Part shown: positions 22,720 through 35,487 of the stretch, piece by piece
Position numbering within the stretch: the stretch's first letter is position 1
How the letters are laid out: each line of letters opens with the position of its first letter
DNA from: Coniella vitis
Taxonomy: Eukaryota; Ascomycota; Sordariomycetes; Diaporthales; Schizoparmaceae
Direction of reading: 5' to 3'
Assembly (NCBI GenBank): GCA_011317545.1
Contig: WUJK01000013.1
Span: 744,001 to 808,000 of the forward strand
Length of the DNA: 64,000 bases
Notes under the pieces: generated by a model
What the model saw: only the letters and a program-made list of their open reading frames with translations
What the model was told of the DNA's origin: nothing
Database searches by the model: none
Position numbers and translations under genes: made by a program

Positions 22720-23986
22720 TCAAACGCCAAAGAGCTTGCTCCACCGACCACGCTTGGAGCCAGGGCGCGCATCGCCATCCAAGTATTCGCTCTGGATGCT
22801 CACCGTCCTTTGGCTGCGCATACCAGGGTGTCCGCCATTGCCATTCAGCAGGTTGCCACTAGCACTGGCCCCCGCCTGGCCGTAATGCTGCAAGTCTGGC
22901 ATGGACGGCGTGGGCTGGACGCGCTGCTGCTCATCGTCGCCCACGTTGGCGCCATTGTGGTTGTTGTTGTACTCGCCGCCCCGCTCGCGTTCCTTGCGTG
23001 CAGCTGCAGCTGGGTACTCGCCGCGCAGAGCCTTTTCAACGTCATTGTACTGGCGGCGGTAGTCGTCGTGCTTGGCCTTGGCTTCGAGGAAGCGCGCCTC
23101 GGCCAAGCGCTGGCGCTCCTGCAGACCGCGCATCTCTTCGTCGAGGCGGGCCATTTCGTCTTGGGCGTCGCCCATCAGGCTGCCGTACTCGGCGACTTTG
23201 GCGTCCAGGGGCTGCAGCACCGAATTAGCCACGCTCGGGGTCGGCAGGCGCTGGATAGAGTTGCCGGGCCCGAGCCCGTTAGGGGAGGCGAGAGAGTCGG
23301 GCGAGAGGGGCCGCTGCTGGCCGTGGTAGCCGCCGGGAGATGCAGCTCCTGCCGCGGTGCGTCCATTGATGTGCTGGTGGCCTGTGGGACGCCCATCGCG
23401 AGAGTCCTTGGCCGTGTTGGTCTGGGTGGGACGGTCGCGCGTGCTGCCGCTGCGCTCGCTGCGCCGGGCTTGGGCCTGGGCCTGTTGCTGGGCTTCGCGG
23501 TAGCGTGCAGCATCAATGTCGACCTTGTTGGGGGGAAAGAGGTCGTCGCCGGGCGAGCGGGGAGTGGCTTTGGCATCCATAGCGTGGCTGGCGTTGTTGT
23601 AGGTGTGGGGAGCGGCCCCAGTGCTGTGGCTGTATGAGGGCAGCAGGTCGCGAGCTCCGGCTGGGCGTCTTTGCTGGCTGGAATGATTGTTGCTGCTGGT
23701 GGTGGTGTTGTTGCTGGCGACGATGTTGGGATTGTTCTGGTGGTGGTGGTGGTGTGTTGGGCCCGCTGGCGGCTGGGTTGGGCTGTTGACAGAGGCCGAG
23801 CTAGAGGTTGGGCGCTGGCGAGAGGAAGAGGAGGTGGACGAGGAAGGGTCGGCCAATCTGTGCTGGTGAGGCGGCTGCGGTGGGTGGCCGGGAACGTGCA
23901 TGGCCATGTTGACGGGCTTGCGGGCAGTTTGCTCGCTGCCCTCCGAGTAGTCGTAGTATGCTGCGGGCTGCTGCTGGGGGTGCTGG

Positions 23987-24025
<39 letters not shown>

Positions 24026-24231
24026 GGAGGCGATGCGACTATGACTGGCGACGCCTGCAGGGACCCTGCACCCAAGCCTGACGAGCCCAAAGAGCCTGAA
24101 GCAACAGACGAAGACGAGGTGGACGAGGCCGATGTCGACTTGCGCTGCTGGTATGCAGGGCGAGCCAGGCGGTCCGTCTCGTCCAGGCGGTCCCGCTCAC
24201 GTCGCACGCGCGGTCGTGGCGGCGAGCTCAT
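22720..24231 (-). CDS. Q/H-rich low-complexity protein with C-terminal coiled coil, function unknown
   Basis: A single 503-codon frame. The start MSSPPRPRVRRERDRLDETD is charged and looks conserved-type rather than random. Residues about 20-330 are disordered: Ser runs, a Gln run of about 12 near 69-81 encoded by CAG repeats, His and Asn runs near 158-190, and scattered Pro. Residues about 342-405 are a strong coiled coil (MARLDEEMRGLQERQRLAEA and onward). The last ten residues, RGRWSKLFGV, end in a short basic/hydrophobic motif. There are no membrane segments or enzymatic motifs. The composition (Q/N/H-rich plus coiled coil) is typical of scaffold or prion-like proteins, but I do not recognise the family. 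The upstream region is the 7.9-kb desert, so regulation may be complex. Coding status is supported by length, codon bias and the coil. Confidence 0.78.
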
Positions 24232-25887
24232 GCTTTGCCGGCGCGCTGTGTGATTGGCGGGCGGTGCAGAACCCGGGAGACTTGCGAAATGAAATGAGAA
24301 GCAATGCCTGCTTGTGGTTCTTTGCTTTCTCGTTTCGGGCCCTGGAGACGAAGCAAAAGAAAAGAAAAGAAAAAATCAAGACGGGGATGGTGTTGGTGTT
24401 GTTGCGATTGTGGATGACGACGTCGTCGTCGTCGTCGTCTGTCTGACTGTCCCATAAAGTCGGTGGTGGGGGATCCCAAAAAGGTCTGAGACCTGCAGCT
24501 GGTGGCTGGTCTCGCTTCGCCAGGGGCTGCCATCCGCTATGGATTAGGGCTGTGAGTGCGCTAGGGAGCTGACGGTACAGCGTGTGTGTCCGCCCGCCCG
24601 TTCCAGCATCATGGATCCAGCTCAGTCCATGATGGCGCTCTGGAATACGAGCTGTGCGTTGGCACACGGTATGGATGTGCTCTTGTGACTTGTGAATGGA
24701 GTTGCCTCTCAGATGATCTCAAACCTGATTTCATGGCTACTGCTGCTGCTGCTGCTGCTGCTTCTCTTGCACAGCTTCTCCCAGCTCTTCCCGCATCCTG
24801 ATCGCGGGGTAGCTTTTCAGAAGTCCCCGCCATGAAACACCTATAATCCCTGCTTCGGGCCCTCCCGTAGCGCTCTCTCCAGCCACCTTTCCACTGTCAG
24901 GCTGTCTCTCCAGCCACCTGTCAGCCGCTTTAAACTGCAATAGCCGCACCAGAAGCTTCCACGATCCGCTCTCTGATGTCCTGTCTGTCTGCCTTGGTTT
25001 CTTTCAACACTTTCTAGGATATATCCCTGGCTCAAAACTTGTTTGATCGTGTGCGAGCAACTTGTAACGGTCGTCTGAATATCGTCTTTTGAGGGCAAGC
25101 AAGTCATATCCTCTTCTCTGGAACTCACCCAAGACCTTGACAAGGCCCCAGATTCAGTACCGCGAGGCCAGCATACAAAGACAGCATCTTGCTCGAGAAA
25201 AAGAGCAGTATCACCTGAACTGGACTGGCCAGTAATATCCTCGATTCGCCATTCTCATGGTCCCAACCTTAATCACTGAACGGGATCAGAAATCTAGCAC
25301 GAGGGGGAGACCAGCAGCAAGACAGTGTTTGGAAGGCACAGTGCAGTATGCCTCTTCCCGCGTATAGCATCTGGTGTTAGATTGTAAATGGCCATTATTG
25401 ACCCTCCGAGAACTTATAAAGTACAGGAATCGAGTCAGTACTCATCTTGCGTGTGTTTGTAGACCGACACTTCCCTTCTGTCCCCTTAAATCGCTGCCCA
25501 AGATCGCCAGCGCCTCCTTGATAATCATTCCTCCTGCGAATAACTGTCAACAACGACATCGCGCCAAAAGAACAAAAACCGGGTTTAAACTTGAAGCATG
25601 CCTCGTTATTCTTCTCTTCGCCAGCTTGAGATGTACGAATCGCTGCTTTGTGACTTTTCGGTCCAGGATGCACATGAAGATCCTTCCCTACTCATCGTTA
25701 TAACGCGAGATACTCAGCCTCGACGGTATGCAATGGCTGATGAGACATTGTACACATGATCTGGACAACAAAGTTTTCTATACTCTATGACGAGATGATA
25801 GACCTTTTCAAATAAAAGCAAAGTGAGAACTTGAGATTGGGGGATAACAGCGAGCTCATTTGTCTGTGCTTATCTTAGGCGCATGGA

Positions 25888-25926
25888 CCTTCACGACGAC
25901 AAACCTTCACGACGACAAACCTTCAC
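25888..25926. repeat. Short tandem duplication, 16-bp unit
   Basis: The unit CCTTCACGACGACAAA occurs twice in direct tandem, followed by a partial third copy (CCTTCAC). Confidence 0.75.
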
Positions 25927-27786
25927 ATTGACATGAGTCTCGAGTCCATCAACTCACAATCTTTACGCTATAACAAGCCGATTCGCCATATTTTGATAGT
26001 AACAAAGATGTATCAAGGTGAACCTGAGGACTTTGCATCGCCAAGGTATCGATAGACAAGTATGCTTCAGGATTGAGCAGTGCCCTGTCCCTGACCTAGT
26101 CGATTATCAATATGTCATTGAAGGGAAAAAAGGCCGTTATACCAGGCATCCTCTAGCGTCTTGAGATATTACAGAACGACAGCGGGCTCTATGCTGAGCT
26201 CTATATACCTCCTCGTTGCAAGCAAGTCAATGATTTCGCAGTCCACAGACATGTCACTGCTGTCTCCGACTCTTTGTGCTGGTCTACGGTTACTTCTCGA
26301 AGTGACGAAGGAGGCTTCAGTCAAGTACGTTTTACTCAATGAATTGTACTACGTTGAAAAGAAGCAGCATTGTACGCTCATGCTGCTGTTGGACTGAGCG
26401 TTTCAAAGCTATCACGGAGTCGTGGGAGATTGGGGGCCTGACTTGGGGGTGGTATAACACTACGGAGCCTGGTCATATGTTGTTGTATATCTTCCTAGAC
26501 ATATAAAGTAGATATATTTCATGAATTGTAGCTTGTAACATGTCGTAGTACCACATATATTCTCTCGTAATATAGGATAGGAAGATCGACCAGTCTAGAA
26601 TCATTGTTAAACATTCGCTTGCGGTCAACTGGTCATAATCTTTGTAGTCATAAACGTCTAAACCATATAGATTATGCTGAGTTCATTATTGTAAAGTGTT
26701 GATACCTGACTGTATGATATATACCTCCCCTAAAACATAAAATCGTACTTTGACGAGCACATGTCCTCAGCAGTATTCCAACGAGAACGAAAAGGATGTC
26801 GATGGTGTTTTTGCTCGGGATTGGCCAACCTAGATGCAATCAGATTTCCCGCTATCGAACTTTTTCGTTGAAACAGCTTCATGGGACTTGTCTGTTTCAT
26901 ACTTTCTTCGCCAATTGCGGAGCATACGCGTGAAGATCTTGAGGGAAGGGTTTGTGGAATAGGGAGTATAGAGTCACATCTTTCGGTCCGCAACATTCGA
27001 ATACTCGCTGCACTAGAAGTAGACGAAGGTAAAGCAGAGATGAATATACGATGCGACTTGTCACACTCGGGGGTCTGAAGGTTGCGATATTTTCTTGTCC
27101 CTGACACTTCTAATCCAAGTGTATCTGGGTCGACTCTGCACTAGCAAGTCCTAACTCCAGAGATTTTGAAGCGATACGGGACTTGGGAATCAGAGAACAA
27201 AGGGTTTACCTGAATACGCCAGCCTGGACACGAAGGAACACTAGAGAATATACCGAGAAATCTACGCAAGACAAGCCATTCCTTTCCATTTCCTTATTTT
27301 CCAAAAACCACAAAGCTCACAATTCTCCTTAATCCTGTCGCGATTGCACATCTCATCAATGCTCTAGACAACCTCAAAGTCCTCACTCCCTAGTAACTAC
27401 ATTCACTGCGAGCCACACCGTCTATCTGTCTTGATCCTTTCTATACTCTCTTTTTGATCAAGATACGTTTTCGTATCAAAAATGTATCCCTGCGTACGCT
27501 GTGTTTTGAATTAACCTGGTAAATGTGTAGACATGAGATCCCAGACGTAAAACCCCCTCATCCCGCTGAAACCGCCAGTCGACTTTCCCATGCGTTAACG
27601 GTTTCTCAACCCCAACCATATCCCACGTCACCAGTGTTCGATGCCTACATGGTATATAATTTTTTGACGTTTCTTTGGGGGGGGGGTTATGTTTTTAGCT
27701 ACATATCCAATCTTTGTTTCGCTGTTTAGCGTTTTGTTATTTTGGTATACACCGGTCTGTAGGCTCTGGTCTTGATGAACTTGACA

Positions 27787-27818
<32 letters not shown>
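27787..27818. repeat. (GGCT)8 microsatellite
   Basis: Eight perfect GGCT units. On the opposite strand they read AGCC, so every frame through the tract is open, which creates spurious frames. Confidence 0.9.
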
Positions 27819-27821
<3 letters not shown>

Positions 27822-28638
27822 ATGAGCTCAGCCAACATCTACCCAACCCGTACTTTATGTGAGAAGCGCAAAGCAGGGCTGTCTGTCTACATCTTCGACC
27901 AAAATAATAAAACCGACAAGCCCGCACTTACCCTTAGCGAAGGTCCCCCAATTCTCTGTAAAAAAGCAAACCTTGCTACTATACATAGTAGTAAAATGTA
28001 CTCTTATACGCGCACTCAACCCTGTTTGAAAAAAAAGAAGTCTCCTCCCCCCCTCCCCTCTCTCCCCCGAGCGGAACAAACCGACACAATCTCAGGCATG
28101 CCCGATCAGATGAAGTTGATTGGATTTCCGAAAACTTTGGAGACCAACTGGGGGGTGGGAGAGGGGGAAGGGGGGGAGGCTGGACGGAAAAAACGAGGTG
28201 CCGAGATCCGAGTAGGCGAGAAGGAGGGGGGAAACCAACGGAGCGGTCGGCGGTCGCGAAAAAATAGGCGAGCAGTTGCGATATTCTGGTTTGCTGGGTG
28301 TGAAATCTCAGCTAATGACAGAAGTTCGTGCGGGCCTGGGCATGGCTGTTGGGTGGTACAGAGGCTTGGTTCTGGGGGGTTAAAGAAAGGGGTCACTTGT
28401 ATTACATCAATATGATAGCAAACGGCAGGCCTACATAAGTGTGTATCCTCTCTGAAGAGAAAGCTACGGAATTGATGATAATAATAACTTACTCCCCGTA
28501 TGAGGTATCATCGATTACATGAACAGAAGTATACCAGCCTGTGTTGTAATCAAGCGTCAAAACGTAGCTGGCCTGGCACGTGTAATAGTATTGGACCACG
28601 GGCGTACGGCTTCGTCCACCACTCCGAAGAGAGATTGC

Positions 28639-28660
28639 TACTATGTATGTGTACATAGTA
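28639..28660. repeat. Inverted pair of the dispersed 9-mer
   Basis: TACTATGTA and TACATAGTA face each other with only four bases between them, giving a potential hairpin. This is a clear member of the dispersed family described in the findings. Confidence 0.7.
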
Positions 28661-30256
28661 CACCGTACAGTCCATGATACTGTACATGCTACCACCCGGC
28701 AAAGCGTGACGGGCAGGGGGTTTCATGCAGCCCTACGCATAAGCGAACACGCAGATGATGCTATAGTGTATACTATGTAGTATGTATCAAGGGGGGAAAG
28801 GAAGGATCGCAAAAAGGTACTATCAGTATACGCGTATTCCCACCCCTCCCCCTCCTCACGATTCAAGTTGTTGTTTGATGGCATGCTGTTTTGCGCAGGT
28901 TCAAAAAACAAAACAAAAAAAAAGTCCCCAATATCTTTCCGAGATCAATATTCATCTCAACTTGAGGACACTCGGATGCTGCTTTGGGATGCATAGGTTG
29001 TACTGCTTATCGTATTGTGTCAAATTTGACGACGCAGCTGATAAAAAGAAGCTGTGTTATAATTAGACGTTGAACAACAAAAAAAAAAAAAGGGATGAGT
29101 ACGCGGCAAATACAAGTTATTATCATCCCTAGATCTTGTACAGGCTCTCAAATTGTTGACCCAGAGCTTCTAATAATAGCGATCGGGATTCGTACAAGTC
29201 AGCATTCGAACGCCGGAACAGCACAAGAGAAAATGAGAGGGGGGGGGGAGTGAACAGCATTGTGGTCTCGCTATCGGAAATCACTGGATACTTTTTTTCC
29301 AAGACAGCCCAGCGCATTTCCAAGACAGACCATAACCGCCAGACCAACAATCACACATGGACTTCGTTGAGCCAAGAGCCAAGAATTGATTGGATTGGCA
29401 CACGTGGAATCCCACTGAATCTTGGCAGCGCCAGTATCCCCCTATTGTCTTGCCTTTCTTTCTTTTTTTTTTTTTTTTGGCCCATGCAGAATAATTTAAT
29501 CCCAACATTCAGCAGCAGTGAACTTCCCTTCCACAGGGCCGGTTCGGTTCGGTCCCGCCGCAAGCAAAAGGTTGATAGTGAAGCCAAGGCTCGCCAAGAC
29601 GAAAGGATTCTTCTTGATAGTCATCCGCGAAGACCATTGATTCTTGTCTTCGGAGAAAGTACAAATAAATACCTGAACAGAAAGTCACCGACACAAATTG
29701 ATGCTAGACATGCATTCTGAATCGATACCACACCGCACTATCGCCTCCCAAAAAAAAAAAAAAAAAAGCCAGCACATTCATGTGGCCCCGTCGTCATCAT
29801 GCGCTCATTGATCCCCAAGCGACAGGTACTCATTTTCTGCACGAGTCTGTTGAGAGGCCTCAAAAGTTCAATCTGAACTGAAAAGCGGTCCCCAACCCTA
29901 TGCCTCACCGTTCTGTTCCTGGCAGGCACCTGACACGAAGCTACGAAGCAAGCCTGTTCGAGACTGATGAAAGAGGGACTTGAAACATAGGTTGAGAAGG
30001 TAACGGACTGTTCTGGGGTTGCTTGCACGGTAGCCCGATGTCTTTTTGTGTGTTTTATTTATATTTCTTTCCACCGGTTCGTCTCTTCGGCCGAGACTAA
30101 TTTAAATTCATTTTATCCATAAGTACTGTGTAGGTATAGAGAGGGGTTCTGCGCTCGGTATTGTTTGGCTTCAGCAGCCAAAAACAAACAGTGCTGTTCC
30201 GATATAACCGACGCCGAACTCGTCGACATCCTGAAACTTGATATCCAACAGCTCAA

Positions 30257-30258
<2 letters not shown>

Positions 30259-30288
<30 letters not shown>
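30259..30288. repeat. (AT)15 microsatellite
   Basis: Thirty bases of alternating A and T, self-complementary and able to extrude as a hairpin. Confidence 0.9.
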
Positions 30289-30293
<5 letters not shown>

Positions 30294-31928
30294 CACCTCC
30301 CAAAGTAGGACCCCGAAAACCGGCCTGGCAAATATGGAGAAACTGGGATTGGACGGGGAGGGGGGAAAGGAGTGTATACTATAGTACGCTTGATGATTAC
30401 CTTTTGTCTTCATAACCTCTTTTGAATTGTGCTCTCGCAATCGCAAGACTACTATATTGCATAGTGTCATATTCTCGGAACAACCTCGGAGCTAGGAAAT
30501 TCCCAATCGAAGACCCGCTCTCAAGCCCCCGGGTACAGCATCCTTTTCCACCAGACACGTATATATATATATTCCCAAAAAATTGTTTCTTTCTTTCTTT
30601 CTTTTCCATTGACAGACTTTCTCTTCGTTCTGCCCTCGGTGGCATTCTACTCACTCACCTATGCATATACAGACAGACAGACATCACAAGCATGCAGCGA
30701 GTCCCCAAGGACAAGAAAACCGTACGGTACAAACAATAAGCCCAAACAGGAAAACGGAAATGCAACACTTGGGAACTCCGGTCCAATGCGGGGCCCACCC
30801 ACGATCCGGTGTGCCGGTGTTGGGTGTGGATGCACGGTGACGCGTCAGCGTGCCGTTCTGTGTCCTTCTATGACATGCTCCTTCTTTGGGTATTGGTTTC
30901 TGAAAAGCCCCCCGTGTGAAAAGGGAGTGTCAGGTATGTGTCTTGAGCTGCATCCAAGAGCCAATGATCTACAGATCGAGCAGGTCCAACCCTGGGAAGA
31001 ATAATAATAAAGAAAAAAAAAAAACAAAAAAAAAAAAAAACCACTACAGCCAACACCATTCAGGCAAAAAGGTGGCCCGGCGCGCTGTTTTCACTGCTCC
31101 TGAATAGGGCGATATGCCACTTGCCCGTACTGTATTGCTATCGCTTATCGTGGTCGTTTTGCCGCTGTCACTGGTGTTAGCTTAAAATCCATACTATGTA
31201 CCTGTACCTTTCAGTGCTTGGGTACAAAGGCTGGATTGCGCTTTTTTCCAACCCAAAAATGTCCGAACTTAACAAGATTAGTGAGCCCTTTCTCCCAAGA
31301 CCAGACTGGTATCATGACGGAAAGAGCGCCCACTGACGGCTGTATTGCTCCTCACCAAAAGGACTACTATGTACATCTTCGATCATGTCCCATCGTTCTC
31401 CGTCAGCGGCTGGCTGGCGGGCGGGCTGGCGGGCGGGCGGGCTGGGCGATTGGTCACGTCTGTCATCGACCCCACTGGCCAGTCTCTGTCAGTACCATGT
31501 ACATAGTACATGGTAATCACACTGTACATAGCATAAATATAGTACATAGGATTGACTCTAGCCAACTGCAAAGGGAATCGAACAACCAGAAACCAGCCAA
31601 TACATGACTTTTCATGATAATGCAAACAAAGGCAAGAATTGAGCAAAAAAGCTTGTAGCAGTTAATTGATTTGATTTGATGCAAATTTTGGTTCTTGTAT
31701 CGCCCAAACGCCAGGTCAAGGCAAACCCCTGCCCGCCCGCCGGTTAATCCCCGTAAAAACTAAAAAGTCTGGACAGCCCCTTTCCGATGCAAAGCCGCTA
31801 TCTCTTAGGCCAAGAACAAATCAAAAAGAGCCAAGAAGGACGAAGAAAAATAAACGAGGTCTACCCGCCCGAATGTTGGTAACGCCTTGAAGAATGCAAC
31901 TCGGTAGTGCTGCCCACCGGAAAGAAGG

Positions 31929-31960
<32 letters not shown>
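31929..31960. repeat. Poly-A tract, 32 nt
   Basis: An uninterrupted run of 32 A, about 180 bp beyond the stop codon of the minus-strand sulfotransferase-like gene (where it reads as poly-T). No target-site duplication was recognised, so a retroposon tail is not supported. Confidence 0.85.
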
Positions 31961-31962
<2 letters not shown>

Positions 31963-32139
31963 AGAAGCGCGCGTGGGAGGGTATGTGTAGAAGTCCCAAA
32001 TTCACTTGTTGAGGCCATTTGCCTGATGTGTAACAAAATGCCGTAGCCTCCTTTTTCCCATTCACCCATTTTGTGAATTGTGATGTGATGATATGTTTCA
32101 TGCCGTTCAATTGGTGTCGTCATGGTTCAGTTGGTATCT

Positions 32140-33145
32140 TTAGATGGTCAACATGCCCATGAGCATGTAGCAGACAAAGCCGACAACAACCCACCACAAG
32201 AGCAGACGCAGAGCGACATTGAGCATCTGCATGCGGTTCCTCCTGCGCGAGCGGTTGACAAAGTCGCTGCTGTCGTTGACATTGGGGAACTTCTGGCCCT
32301 TGGGCACCATCTCGCCCAGGAAGTTGCAGAGTGGCTCCCAGCCCTCCTGGACGCGGAACTCGAGCAGGCGCTCAGGGTGCTTGCCGTCATCGGTGGCCAG
32401 CTTGACGACGTTGGCGTAGTGGCGGCGGTAGATGTCCTTGCCGCGGTTGGCAAAGTCACCCTCAAAGAAGGTGTCAAAAAACATCTTGAGCATGGGGTAG
32501 TACATTTGAGCGGCCCACGAGCCAGAGAGGCCAAAAGGCAGGACGCGGTTGCTGAGCATGGCCAGCTCGTGGTCGGTGGCGCGCCAAAATACGGTGGGCA
32601 TGGTCGACTTGTGCCAGCTGTCGACGTCGCGGCCCGTAAGGACAACCTTGGCCTCGGGGTAGACCTCAATCAACTCCTCGGCGAAAGCACAGGCGGGCCA
32701 GTCGCAGACGGCCTGGCAGTTGCCCAGCAGCTGGTCCCAGAACTCGCGGGTGCGGATGGTGCCGGCGGGCAGAGGCGAACGCTCGGGAAAGTACTTTGCG
32801 ACGAGGGCATCGTGCCACAGGAGAGCATCGGGGGGGTTCTCGATCGAGGCGCACATCATGTGGTAGGTCTCGACGTAGCCGAGGTGCTTCATGGCGGCGC
32901 GCATGGCTGAGGCGGGCGATTGTCAGATCATGTTTTGCGGTGAATCAGGGTTATTGTAACCTACAAGCTGTGCCTGTTCTTCCCACTGCCAGCAGCAGGA
33001 CCTTCATGGGCACTGTCCTCGTCTGTCCGCGCTTGTCCATGTCTGTGTCATTGGTGAAGATGTCGGTGATGGGCTTGCGCGAGTACTGGTTCGCGAAGCA
33101 AGGGAACTTTTGCAGCTTCTCGCTGGAGGCTGTTGTGGCGGCCAT
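32140..33145 (-). CDS. Fungal sulfotransferase-like P-loop protein with C-terminal membrane anchor
   Basis: Exons 33145-32965 and 32906-32140 give 315 residues; the join restores LLAVGRTGTAS-MRAAMKHLG. This is the 5'-phosphosulfate loop of the fungal Sulfotransfer_4-type family, often mislabelled as NAD-dependent epimerase. Further family blocks are PDALLWHDALVAKYFP, the second P-loop-associated stretch FAEELIEVYPEAKVVLTGRD, and FRVQEGWEPLCNFLGEMVP. The C-terminus is a single hydrophobic helix (LRLLLWWVVVGFVCYMLMGM) after a basic patch SRRRNRMQ, predicting a tail anchor in an internal membrane. Members would transfer sulfate from PAPS to an unknown acceptor; activity in this family is mostly unproven. 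It is an island gene: nearly 8 kb of desert lies on each side. Confidence 0.9.
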
Positions 33146-34009
33146 TGTGTATGTGTTTTTTTGGGGTGTTTAGAAAAAGGTTTCTGGACTGGGAAAACAG
33201 CAGAGGATGAATTTGCTGTGGGTATCTCTTGGTTTGCTCGCAAGCCGGTATTAAGAACTTGTAGTAGTAGTAGTAGTTTGCTTCGTTTTTGGGTGGTAAA
33301 AGAGTGTGAGAGTGTTGTTTGCCGGGTTAGTGCTCGTCAGTCGCCTGGATTGGGGCTCTTTGAGTGGACGAGATAGCGACACAAAAGGATGAAGAATGGA
33401 AGACGCAAAGACGAGTGTCATCAACGGCCCAAGCAACAGCGGCGGACGAGGTCAAATAAAGAGATCATGACGGTTAGGGGGGGGTGAGAGTCTGCGTTGG
33501 GTTGGGTCGGAGTGGACCAGGCGGCCCTGGAGTAAAAGTGGCTGCTCTTGGTGTTGCCATGTACATAGTACTGTACTCGGTACACGGTACAAGGTACATG
33601 GCTATGTAGCGCTAGCGAGGCGCATTGTACGCGTGGAAGGTGCGCTAGGGGCAGGGTCGATTGGTATCTACTAGTACGGGGCCGGGAAGGTACGACCGGG
33701 ATGTACAATATGAAGCTCATTTATTCTGCCGCAGGTGGGGAGAAGGCTCCATTGGCCCCCCAAGCAACGCTCTTGATCAGGGCCTAGACGCCCATCATCT
33801 TCTCTTGCTTAGATCGCAGCAAATACTACTATGTATGTACACGAAGGCCAAAGCCCAGTTGCCTCGAGAGACGCCCCGTTCATCCCTGACTATCACCAGA
33901 TAGCATGGCTGCGCGCTGGCTCTTGTCTTTGGACCTCTGGTGGAGCCCGGAGGCGAGGTTGTCGACTTTGTCGAGTTTGCCCGCTGCAGGGCGTTGTCGC
34001 GGAACGCCT

Positions 34010-34010
<1 letters not shown>

Positions 34011-34040
<30 letters not shown>
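34011..34040. repeat. Poly-A tract, 30 nt
   Basis: Thirty consecutive A in an intergenic setting. No adjacent coding sequence or duplication is visible. Confidence 0.85.
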
Positions 34041-34043
<3 letters not shown>

Positions 34044-35411
34044 CAGACAATGACGTAGTCTGGATGCGTTGTGGATGTGGGAAAGGGCAAAACCAGCCGA
34101 AAGGCTTTTCTCGCTTACAGTGCTGTACTTCTACTAACAAAAAAGTAGCGACTGCTGAGATTGTTAGTCATCCGCTGTTTCAGGTTTTTTCCTTTCAATC
34201 GACGGCCGGCCATGGATGGATGGCTGTACCTGTAGCGTGTACCGCCTGCCAAAGGTACCTAGGTACTTGTACAGTGTAGTAGACGCGCCTTGTATAAACG
34301 GCCGTCAGACCTGATACTCTATATTCTTATTGCACAAGGTTAATTCTTGGGCAGCCAGAACCATACAAAAATAACCCTTTGGTTCTGTTTTGCATAATTG
34401 GAAACAACCAGCAGTGGGTTTGGGCATGTTTCGCCCTCACCTCCCTGCTTGGATCTCCCGGGCACACAAGGTGCTGATCGCATGGCTGTCAAAGATTACT
34501 GAATGAAAGTCGAAATAAAAGCACTGCCTATCTTGACTATAATAGTATGTGCAGAAATTATCAACGGATACAACACTACCACCTTTCCATCAGCAGGGGC
34601 AACCACACCGACTCCCGGCTTGCGATGCCAAGCCCGTGCGGTCGCAAGCAAAACAAACAAAACCCATGTTTACTCAGATTGAGGACATCGGAAGTCGGAG
34701 GGTCTGATGAAAGGGGTGTGCTCCCCAAACCGTCAGATAGATTGCCGTTTCTGGCCTCCTTTTTCCTGCTTTCCTCATTGCCAAGACGCCATCTCTTTAT
34801 TCCTTGCTGTCAAGATATTGTAGATCATCGTTAAAGGACGGTATACAGAGGAAGTGATCAGCAGAAGCATCCCCAGTGCACGCACTGCATCAAGGACGGG
34901 CAATTTCACAAACTTATTGCACATTGGGAGGCACAAGCACGCCGCGTCCTCGATTTGTATCTGGGTTTTGCTTCCTGTAGAGTAGCACTATATACCTAGT
35001 ACAGAGACATCAATATCGCCTACTGGACACCCGTCCGTGTGGTCGTTGATTCAGCCGAATCCTCTCCGTCCCCAGTGTGTCACAGAAAACGAGCCATACT
35101 ATGGTAGCGATTCCCACGAGTACGGATTTGCAGTCCTGCCAAAAAGGGGGCAAGCGACGGCAGCACATCTGCAGCCGTTGAAACAAAAACACATGATGAT
35201 CCTAGAAGTGGAATGTGGATGAGAGGCTCTCCCCAATTGACAATGGGACATGACTATCAATCACTTCTCCACACTCACTTTCCACACCAGGCACTAGGAA
35301 GTCCTGGAGAAAATCCTATCCACATCAGGCCAGGCTTGCCAAGGCACTCCAAACCACCCCTGCAGGATCACCGAGACCCGTGGCCGCCTCAAGGTTTTGT
35401 TTCCCACTGCC

Positions 35412-35487
35412 GAACGCTACTACTATGTACTATGTATACTACCAAGTATGTACTATGTAAGTATGTACTATGTACTATGTAGCGTTC
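35412..35487. repeat. 76-bp MITE-like element: 9-bp inverted ends around a TACTATGTA cluster
   Basis: GAACGCTAC at 35412-35420 is the exact reverse complement of GTAGCGTTC at 35479-35487. Between them TACTATGTA occurs five times, two pairs overlapping (35421, 35428, 35451, 35467, 35474), with variants such as TATACTACCAAG between. The element could fold into a long imperfect hairpin. Whether it is a mobile miniature element or a regulatory cluster is unknown. Confidence 0.55.

Larger units (their letters stand above)
24232..32139. other. 7.9-kb gene desert with simple repeats
   Basis: No gene could be supported. Open frames here are short, run through repeats and resemble no family. Contents include homopurine/homopyrimidine tracts, poly-A/T tracts, tetranucleotide and TA microsatellites, a G-rich tract near 28149-28182 and several copies of the TACTATGTA motif. 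It is the upstream region of the Q/H-rich gene and the downstream region of the sulfotransferase-like gene (both minus). Long leaders or non-coding RNAs cannot be ruled out. Confidence 0.5.

Noticed and set aside
22717..23637. 306-codon plus-strand open frame rich in Val/Ala/Gly
   Set aside because: It is antisense to the Q/H-rich gene; the coiled coil and charged conserved-type ends lie on the minus strand.
27714..28415. 233-codon plus-strand frame with LAGWLAGWLA
   Set aside because: It runs through a GGCT microsatellite and purine-rich tracts and has no family resemblance.
31929..32140. Retroposon insertion suggested by the 32-nt poly-A
   Set aside because: No target-site duplication or reverse-transcribed body is visible. 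Poly-A/T runs are frequent across the deserts and more likely arise by slippage.
32122..32910. 262-codon plus-strand open frame
   Set aside because: It is antisense to the sulfotransferase-like gene, which has the P-loop and a clean splice; the plus frame has none.
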